Positions 1-5,148 of a stretch of DNA of 6,469 bases are shown in pieces. The number at the start of each line of letters is the position of its first letter. Position 1 is the stretch's first letter. Location: assembly GCA_017448375.1 (NCBI GenBank), contig JAFSLR010000216.1, positions 1 through 6,469 on the forward strand, in the 5' to 3' direction. The notes under the pieces were generated by a model that searched no databases, was not told the DNA's origin, and saw only the letters and a list, made by a program, of their open reading frames with translations. The translations under genes and the position numbers were made by a program. Source of the DNA: Synergistaceae bacterium (GTDB lineage Bacteria; Synergistota; Synergistia; Synergistales; Aminobacteriaceae).

Positions 1-19
1 CAAGAATAAGTTTCTTCAT
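1..19 (-). CDS. Start of a probable exported protein (5' fragment, cut by window edge)
   Basis: Only six codons and one extra base lie in the window: ATG followed by codons for K-K-L-I-L. An AGGAGG Shine-Dalgarno stands 11 nt upstream, so this is a real translation start. The Met-Lys-Lys-hydrophobic opening is typical of a secretion signal peptide. The gene follows the FTR1 permease on the same strand after a 56-nt gap and is probably in its operon. In several bacteria the gene after this kind of FTR1 permease encodes a P19/Tpd-type periplasmic iron-binding protein, which is the best guess here. The visible sequence is far too short to confirm it; the product is unidentified. Confidence 0.75.
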
Positions 20-30
20 GAGAATATTAA

Positions 31-36
31 CCTCCT
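31..36 (-). promoter_or_regulatory. Ribosome binding site of the edge gene
   Basis: On the minus strand this reads AGGAGG, a full Shine-Dalgarno core, 11 nt before the ATG at position 19. It is the main evidence that a gene begins at the left edge of the window. Confidence 0.8.
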
Positions 37-60
37 GAATAAATTTTTTTGTTACTGTAT

Positions 61-95
61 ATAAACTCCCCGTAATTATTTCGCGGGGGATTTAT
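61..95 (-). other. Hairpin spanning the stop codon of the FTR1 permease gene
   Basis: Arms 61-72 and 84-95 pair over 12 positions with one G-U pair and one C-A mismatch. The core is five consecutive G-C pairs and the loop is 11 nt. The permease stop codon (TAA, 76-78) is in the loop. Downstream on the minus strand the sequence is A-rich rather than T-rich, so it does not look like a standard intrinsic terminator. It may instead be an mRNA-stabilising or processing element that sets the permease apart from the downstream gene. The structure is read from complementarity only. Confidence 0.4.
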
Positions 96-1515
96 CCTTT
101 TTCCTGAAAATGTGCGGTAACATAATCCACACAGCCGCGATAACAAGCATAATCTGCGGAATTAGAGTTTCTGCCCTGTCGTAAATGCTCAAAATCTCAA
201 TGCTGAATCCCTTCATGGCCGGGATGACTGTGCGCCCTGTAATCACGTCAGCCTCTGTGAGTTCGACGACTCCCTTGCCCATAAACGATATGCACATGAG
301 GAAGAGCAGTATACTCGTGAACATGAAGAACGCTCTCAAAGGAAGTTTCACGCTGAAATACCTGAAGCTTACCCATACGATTACGAGAACGAGAACTCCC
401 GCGCCGATTCCGTAAGCGATATAAGCAGGGTCGCTCATTCCGCCCGTGAAAGCTGCCGAGTAAAAGAGGATTAATTCTGCGCCTTCTCTCATTACCGCTA
501 TGAATGCCGCAAAAATTAACGTCAATTGTGACTTTGTGTCGATTGACTGCTGGACTTTACCGCTGATGTAATTTTCCCAAGCTATAGTGTCAGCCTTAGA
601 GAGCATCCAGTTGCTTACGTAGAAGAGCACCGCAACCGCAAGAAACATCGTCCATCCCTCTAAGAGTTCACGCGCAACACCGCTCTGTTCGCCCATAAGG
701 GTATCGAGTGCCCACGCAAGTATGACGCTCGCAATAATCGCCGCGAATGATCCGAGATAAACGCCCTTGAGCATGTTCTTGTTTCCTGTCTTGATGAGGT
801 AAGCGACAATCGCAACGATAACGAGTATTGCCTCTAATCCCTCTCGGACGAGAAGCCCGAACGCCGTCAAGAATGTTAGCCAGTCGCGGTTGACGGGGGC
901 TTTAGGGGTCGCGGGTGATTCTGTTGTTGATGTTGTTGACGTGGAGACTTCCGGCTGTGATTGCGCTGTAGTCGCCGTTGTCGTTTCTGTTGACGCTGTA
1001 GCTGTTGACGCTAAAACTGCGGGGCGCGGAGTGCTTGTCTCGGAGTAAATCTTTTCGCCAACGCTGTCAGGGTCTTCAACAGTAGCGTAGCCGTCGAGAA
1101 CCATTGAGTCTTTGTAGACTTTGATTTTGAGGTCTTCTATCTGCTGAATCAATGCGCCTTTCTCTTTCTGCTGGTTGCCTAAGAGTACGTGCTTGATGTC
1201 CCTGAATTGAGCCTCAATGTGATTCACTCTTGCCGCCGAAATCGCGTACATCACAGTGCGTTCAACTCCCTGAACCTCGTAGTACTTGAAGTAAGCGTCA
1301 TTCACATGATTGTATGCGTCCTGATACTTGTCGCTGATTACGTCCTCGATTGCCGCGTTAAATTCCAGTGCCATATCAGCAGCAACGCCCCGCCAGTCGT
1401 CATAATGTTTCTTCTTCTTGGCGGCCTCCGAAACGTTTGCGCCCGTGAAAATTATTACAGTCAGCAAAAACATTAGCCCTGCATAATACGCAAAGCCCTT
1501 CTTACATTTGAGCAA
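76..1515 (-). CDS. FTR1-family iron permease with N-terminal extracytoplasmic domain
   Basis: This is an inner-membrane iron importer of the FTR1/EfeU family (479 residues). Residues 1-31 look like a signal peptide with probable cleavage near SEA-A. Residues 32-160 form a charged, helix-rich extracytoplasmic domain, with acidic/aromatic motifs near 75-105 (YYEVQGVE, IEAQF) that could bind metal. A Ser/Thr/Pro-rich linker covers about 158-208. The permease domain follows with about seven membrane segments. It contains both family signatures: REGLE (224-228) and REGAE (343-347), the REXXE motifs required for iron transport in this family. The TTG start is chosen because AAAGGAG lies 10 nt upstream and a signal peptide follows at once; the next Met is residue 15, inside the hydrophobic core. 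It has its own promoter and is followed by a probable exported protein gene. Fe(III) is the classical substrate; in an anaerobe Fe(II) is possible (inference). Confidence 0.93.
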   Translation of the reverse strand: MLKCKKGFAYYAGLMFLLTVIIFTGANVSEAAKKKKHYDDWRGVAADMALEFNAAIEDVISDKYQDAYNHVNDAYFKYYEVQGVERTVMYAISAARVNHIEAQFRDIKHVLLGNQQKEKGALIQQIEDLKIKVYKDSMVLDGYATVEDPDSVGEKIYSETSTPRPAVLASTATASTETTTATTAQSQPEVSTSTTSTTESPATPKAPVNRDWLTFLTAFGLLVREGLEAILVIVAIVAYLIKTGNKNMLKGVYLGSFAAIIASVILAWALDTLMGEQSGVARELLEGWTMFLAVAVLFYVSNWMLSKADTIAWENYISGKVQQSIDTKSQLTLIFAAFIAVMREGAELILFYSAAFTGGMSDPAYIAYGIGAGVLVLVIVWVSFRYFSVKLPLRAFFMFTSILLFLMCISFMGKGVVELTEADVITGRTVIPAMKGFSIEILSIYDRAETLIPQIMLVIAAVWIMLPHIFRKKDKSPAK

Positions 1516-1525
1516 GAGATTCAGA

Positions 1526-1532
1526 CTCCTTT
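1526..1532 (-). promoter_or_regulatory. Ribosome binding site deciding the TTG start of the permease
   Basis: The minus strand reads AAAGGAG 10 nt before the TTG at 1515. No in-frame ATG lies between, and the first internal Met would cut away half of the signal peptide, so this site supports TTG as the initiation codon. Confidence 0.7.
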
Positions 1533-1576
1533 TGTTATGTGGAAATTATATCCGTCAAACTTTTATGTTGATTTGC

Positions 1577-1605
1577 ATTTTACCAGTGCTTAAATTTGCG
1601 GTCAA
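1577..1605 (-). promoter_or_regulatory. Sigma-70-type promoter for the FTR1 permease operon
   Basis: On the minus strand TTGACC (1600-1605) and TAAAAT (1577-1582) are separated by exactly 17 bp, a near-consensus housekeeping promoter. Transcription would start near 1570, giving a leader of about 55 nt before the TTG start. This suggests that the permease is transcribed independently of the AlbA_2 gene upstream. A second perfect -10-like hexamer (TATAAT on the minus strand, 1545-1550) lies in the leader but has no matching -35. Short repeats around the promoter could be operator sites; no classical Fur box was recognised. Confidence 0.6.
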
Positions 1606-1652
1606 GTTTTTTGTTAATGGGCACAAACTTTTTACGGCAATATGGATTGAGG

Positions 1653-2615
1653 CTAAAGCATTACGGGTTCAGGAAGTCCGCTTTTCCCTTCAAGGATTAA
1701 TGTTGCTGATGTCCTGAAACTGAGCATGTTTTCTTCAAGCCTGAATGACGGCATATATTCCCGTATTATTTCGAGGCCGTGAAGATTATTCCTCCGCGTT
1801 AATCTTGATGTTATTCCTGAAAGGGCAAACATTTTCGCCAGACGGTGATTACGGATTGTCCCGCGAATTGTTCCGGGATTGTCGGCAAAAACTTTCGGCG
1901 GGTTTGAAGTTATGAACATGTTTATGTTTTTGTCGGAGTAATAATCAGCATGAAGAATCGTATTGATGAATAATTCCCTGAAAGCCTCAGAACATTTTGA
2001 CGACAACGGAGCAGCGAGTCTCGGCAGAATTTCAGCGTAAGAGTCCCAGATGTTTACGGCTTGAATCTCCGCATGTCCCCCCGAATAATCGAGAACAGCG
2101 CGAACCCTCAGAATATCCCCGAACATTAACGCCCCCGCAAACGTCATAAATTCCCCCGAATAAGCTCCGGCTCTCCTCAGAAATTCATCACGCTCAAATC
2201 TCTTCATGCCTTCATTGAGAGTCGTTACTCTCGCTTGAAACTCGGTGATTGATTTCTCACTTAACGTTATATTCTTGAAGGGGTAATCATCTTTCGAGGG
2301 ATCATTAGAGTCTCTCGCCATTATGATTCTCGAACGCAATCCCGATATTACGTTCTGGCCTTCAATGCGCCTGTAGACTCTCCCGTTTAACGTTGCGGGT
2401 TTCTTGTGCCACGCTAAAGGGGGAACATAGATTTTCCCGTAAGCCTCAACAACACACGGAATCCCGGACGGTATAAGCCTCACCGGGTCAAAGCCTTCAC
2501 AGAGTAAGAGTCCTCCCGATGAATTTGCGAAGGCATATACAGTTTCAGGGACTCTGAATGAATCTTCCCTGCCTATTCTTTCAATATCATAATCATTCTG
2601 AGACTCTGAAAACAA
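1653..2615 (-). CDS. AlbA_2 / GHKL-fold ATP-binding regulator-like protein
   Basis: This 320-residue protein belongs to the large group often annotated as a putative transcriptional regulator or ATP-binding protein with an AlbA_2 domain. Residues 1-~90 fit AlbA_2: an ESQ opening (residues 4-6) and AFANSSGG (28-35), although the usual E-F-K motif near the start is replaced by N-D-Y-D. Residues ~205-285 fit the HATPase_c_4 half: RELFINTILHADYY (213-226), including the Asn of the N box (N218), then DNPG (245-248). The later glycine-rich ATP-lid region is degenerate (LHGLEII, 278-284). No C-terminal winged helix is visible, and the protein is shorter than many relatives. The start is TTG, because an in-frame TAG lies 24 nt upstream and no ATG is available nearby; the SD is weak (GGGG, 10 nt upstream). 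It is divergent from polA. Family members are linked to gene regulation, but the target is unknown and ATP binding is not certain. Confidence 0.82.
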   Translation of the reverse strand: MFSESQNDYDIERIGREDSFRVPETVYAFANSSGGLLLCEGFDPVRLIPSGIPCVVEAYGKIYVPPLAWHKKPATLNGRVYRRIEGQNVISGLRSRIIMARDSNDPSKDDYPFKNITLSEKSITEFQARVTTLNEGMKRFERDEFLRRAGAYSGEFMTFAGALMFGDILRVRAVLDYSGGHAEIQAVNIWDSYAEILPRLAAPLSSKCSEAFRELFINTILHADYYSDKNINMFITSNPPKVFADNPGTIRGTIRNHRLAKMFALSGITSRLTRRNNLHGLEIIREYMPSFRLEENMLSFRTSATLILEGKSGLPEPVML

Positions 2616-2693
2616 TAATCTTATGCCCCGCTTCTATCAGCAAAATTTTTTCAGCATATTATAATTTAATGCGATAACTTTCATTATATCGGG
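2616..2693. promoter_or_regulatory. AT-rich divergent promoter region between the AlbA_2 gene and polA
   Basis: This 78-bp spacer carries a perfect -10 hexamer TATAAT on the plus strand (2660-2665), suitably placed for polA. The -35 at a 17-bp spacing is poor (TCAGCA, 3 of 6 matches). The same AT-rich block reads TATAAT on the minus strand at 2658-2663 and again at 2683-2688, so the AlbA_2 gene could also start here. The plus TATAAT and the minus TATAAT at 2683 form an inverted pair 17 bp apart. No strong -35 is visible in either direction, so the exact start points are not assigned. Confidence 0.4.
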
Positions 2694-2698
2694 GTGAT
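2691..2698 (+). promoter_or_regulatory. SD-like site at the polA start (bears on GTG versus ATT initiation)
   Basis: GGGGTGAT contains GGTGAT, which is fully complementary to the 3' end of 16S rRNA. It overlaps the GTG start assigned at 2694 and lies at ordinary SD distance from the in-frame ATT at 2703 (8 nt from the end of GGGG). Upstream of the GTG itself there is no purine-rich SD. If the site is used, translation would begin at ATT and give a protein starting M-K-T-F-L-I-I-D-G-H. Confidence 0.4.
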
Positions 2699-5066
2699 TC
2701 ACATTAAAACTTTTCTCATCATTGACGGACACAGCCTCACTCACAGAGGATTTCACGCCCTCAGCGCAAACCTCACAGCACCCGACGGGACTCCGACATC
2801 AGCAATCGTAGGTTTCATGAACATGCTTTACAGAGTCCAGGACGAATTACAGCCTTATTGCACAGTAGCAGCTTTTGACGCAAAGGGAAAAACTTTCAGG
2901 CACGAAATTTACAGCGACTACAAATCAACAAGAAAGCCTCTTGCTGACGATTTGAAGATTCAGATTCCGATATTGGAGGAACTGTTGAGCCTCTGCGGAA
3001 TAAAAGTCATATCCCGTGAAGGAGTCGAGGCTGACGACACAGCTGCTTCAATCGCAAAAATTGCACGGCTCGGAGGCTATGAAGTTGTCGTTCTCTCATC
3101 GGATAAGGACTTGTTCCAGATTCTTGGGGACGGAGTGAGAATCATGCGCCCCGTGAAACACGGCGTTACGGGAGCTGAGATTTACACCGCAGAGTCCTTC
3201 ATGAAGGAGTACGGATTTCACCCCGCGTCAATGCCCGATTACTTGGCGATAACGGGAGACACTTCCGACAACGTTAAGGGGGTTTCAGGTGTTGGCGAAA
3301 AGGGAGCAATGAAGATTCTTGCGAAATATCCCACAATCGAGGCCGTTTACGCAGAACTTGACTCGCTGCCCAAATCACAGCGGGAAAAATTTTCACAGGC
3401 CGGAAAAGAGTCGGTGATATGGACTCGCGATAACTTGACGATGTTACGGGATAATATTTTTGATGATGACCCGAACTTCCTCAATGACTGCCTGAACTGC
3501 AAGATTGATTTTGACGGCGCGGAAAGACTCGCGTTGAGATTGGGACTCTCTCGTGTTCTCAAACGCATAGGAAGCAATAAGACTCCTTTGCCCCGCGAAT
3601 TTTACCAGCACAGTAAATCCGTAACACCCGAATGTGAAATCATCACTTACGACTACAAATCAGAGCTCAGAGACTCGCCCGCAAAATTTGAGCGTTCTCC
3701 GAGTGTTTGGGACTTGAAGACAGCGTATTACCTCCTTCACCCCGACGAGGCAAACAGGAAGTTACCCGCAATAATCGAAATCGTGAGGAAAAGCGATAAC
3801 CCTTCAGAGTCTCTCAAAACTTTAGCCGGAAACATTGAGGCCGAAATAGAATCTTATGATGGATTGCGTGAAGTTATGACTGAGATTGACATTCCTATTC
3901 TCCCGGTGCTTAACAGAATGGAGGATCACGGGATAAGAATTGACCCGGAAATTTTTGCGTCCGTTCAGAATGAATTGACGGGGAGAATCTCAGAGATTGA
4001 GTACAGGCTTTCTGATGTTACAGGGACGAGGATAAATCTTAATTCGTCCGCTCAAGTTTCATGGCTGCTGTTCGACAAGCTCAAGTTCACGCCTTCAGGA
4101 ATGACAAAAGGGAAAACATCATATTCAACCGAAGCCGGAGTCCTCGAAAAGCTCGCTAAACTCCCAAACGGCGAAACACCCGCGTTAATCCTCGAACACA
4201 GAGAACTCTCGAAAATGCTCACGGGATTCGTTATACCGTTCCAGAAAGCAGCCGACAATGACGGGATAATTCACACAACGTTTGAAGCGGCCATGACAGG
4301 AACGGGGCGTTTAAGCTCAAGAGACCCTAATATGCAGAACATACCGGCTTTCGGTGAATGGGCTGTGAAAATAAAATCAGGAATGATTCCCGTAAACCCC
4401 GAAAATATTTTTGTCTCGGCTGATTATTCTCAGGTTGAATTGAGGGTTCTCGCTTACATGTCGAAAGAAGAGAGGCTTATTGACGCTTTCACGCAGGACA
4501 GGGATATTCATTCTGAGACGGCCTCTTGGGTTTTCGGTGTAATGCCTGAGCTTGTTACGCCGGAAATGAGACGGGCAGCAAAGATGATAAATTTCGGACT
4601 CCTTTACGGCATGGGGACATTCGGACTCTCCGAAAGACTCGGTGTAAGCCGTCAGGAAGCAAAAGACATAATGACCCGATATTTTTCCGCGTTACCCAAC
4701 ATTCAGGAATTTATTGACGGCCTCATCAATGACGCAAAAGAACGAGGATATTCAAGGACACTTTCAGGAAGGATACGGCCCGTTAAGGAGATTCCCGCGA
4801 AAAGTTCAGGACTCGACCGCGCGTTAATCAACATGCCCATACAGGGTACGGCAGCCGATATAGCACGGAAAGCGGTAACAGCTTTTGACTCTTCTGGGGC
4901 TGCTGAATTGTTCCTGCAAGTTCACGACTCACTCGTCTGCGAATGCCCCGCGAGTAAGGCCGATGAAGTGTCAGAGATTCTCCGAAAAGTTATGGTTGAT
5001 TCGGGCGGTGAAATTTCAATCCTCAAAGCCGAATCTAAAACAGGAAAAAGTTTAGCCAATGTGTAA
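2694..5066 (+). CDS. polA: DNA polymerase I (5' nuclease plus polymerase; proofreading domain reduced)
   Basis: Family A DNA polymerase for Okazaki-fragment processing and repair synthesis; 790 residues against about 928 in E. coli and 832 in Taq. Residues 1-~290 are the 5'-3' nuclease, with metal-site acids at D11, D62, E112/D114/D115, D137/D139 and D189/D192, then the helix-hairpin-helix (GVSGVGEKGA, 196-205). Residues ~300-390 are a shrunken remnant of the 3'-5' exonuclease domain; WDLKTAYYLLHPD (339-351) is recognisable but the DXE catalytic pair is absent, so proofreading is not expected. Residues ~395-790 are the polymerase: TGRLSS (537-542), motif A SADYSQVELR (D577, E582), motif B with R626, K630, F634, Y638, and motif C HDS (744-746). 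The usual motif C is HDE; the substitution is clear in the DNA. GTG at 2694 is taken as start, but ATT at 2703 has the better SD. It is divergent from the AlbA_2 gene, and the next gene follows after 82 nt. Confidence 0.96.
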   Translation: MIHIKTFLIIDGHSLTHRGFHALSANLTAPDGTPTSAIVGFMNMLYRVQDELQPYCTVAAFDAKGKTFRHEIYSDYKSTRKPLADDLKIQIPILEELLSLCGIKVISREGVEADDTAASIAKIARLGGYEVVVLSSDKDLFQILGDGVRIMRPVKHGVTGAEIYTAESFMKEYGFHPASMPDYLAITGDTSDNVKGVSGVGEKGAMKILAKYPTIEAVYAELDSLPKSQREKFSQAGKESVIWTRDNLTMLRDNIFDDDPNFLNDCLNCKIDFDGAERLALRLGLSRVLKRIGSNKTPLPREFYQHSKSVTPECEIITYDYKSELRDSPAKFERSPSVWDLKTAYYLLHPDEANRKLPAIIEIVRKSDNPSESLKTLAGNIEAEIESYDGLREVMTEIDIPILPVLNRMEDHGIRIDPEIFASVQNELTGRISEIEYRLSDVTGTRINLNSSAQVSWLLFDKLKFTPSGMTKGKTSYSTEAGVLEKLAKLPNGETPALILEHRELSKMLTGFVIPFQKAADNDGIIHTTFEAAMTGTGRLSSRDPNMQNIPAFGEWAVKIKSGMIPVNPENIFVSADYSQVELRVLAYMSKEERLIDAFTQDRDIHSETASWVFGVMPELVTPEMRRAAKMINFGLLYGMGTFGLSERLGVSRQEAKDIMTRYFSALPNIQEFIDGLINDAKERGYSRTLSGRIRPVKEIPAKSSGLDRALINMPIQGTAADIARKAVTAFDSSGAAELFLQVHDSLVCECPASKADEVSEILRKVMVDSGGEISILKAESKTGKSLANV

Positions 5067-5085
5067 AATTGCTTACTATGTGCTA

Positions 5086-5123
5086 AAATTTCAAAATCGT
5101 GCGAATTACGTACTGAAAAATTT
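5086..5123 (+). other. Possible hairpin in the polA to PpiD/SurA-like intergenic region
   Basis: GTGCG (5099-5103) and CGTAC (5109-5113) pair over five positions, with one G-U pair, around a 5-nt loop. Outside them AAATTTCA (5086-5093) can pair with TGAAAAATTT (5114-5123) if two A residues bulge out. No T-tract follows, so it is a poor terminator; it could be a leader structure of the downstream gene. The 82-nt gap shows no other convincing signal apart from the SD; weak -10-like TAAAAT at 5084-5089 lacks a -35. Confidence 0.2.
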
Positions 5124-5129
5124 ATAGAA

Positions 5130-5135
5130 AGAGGG
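5130..5135 (+). promoter_or_regulatory. Ribosome binding site of the PpiD/SurA-like gene
   Basis: AGAGGG ends 13 nt before the first of two adjacent ATG codons (5149 and 5152). The spacing is longer than usual, which favours the first ATG over the second. Confidence 0.5.
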
Positions 5136-5148
5136 TTTTTATAGAATT

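Noticed and set aside
61..95. Intrinsic terminator of the permease gene
   Set aside because: The stem is good, but no T-tract follows on the minus strand and the next gene's SD is close, so it is listed only as a hairpin.
185..415. Open frame on the plus strand inside the permease gene
   Set aside because: It is antisense to the conserved permease domain, has no SD and encodes no recognisable protein. The same holds for the frames at 1189-1476 and 1508-1717.
1604..1630. Terminator of the AlbA_2 gene
   Set aside because: The stem is A-T rich with a three-base bulge, has no T-tract in the minus direction, and overlaps the -35 element of the permease promoter.
2616..2650. Upstream extension of the AlbA_2 gene to a better start
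   Set aside because: An in-frame TAG occurs eight codons upstream of the TTG and no ATG or GTG lies between, so no longer form is possible without a frameshift.
4911..4950. Frameshift or sequencing error explaining HDS in polA motif C
   Set aside because: The flanking residues (LQVHD before, LVCECP after) are in frame and family-like, so a single substituted codon is the simpler reading.
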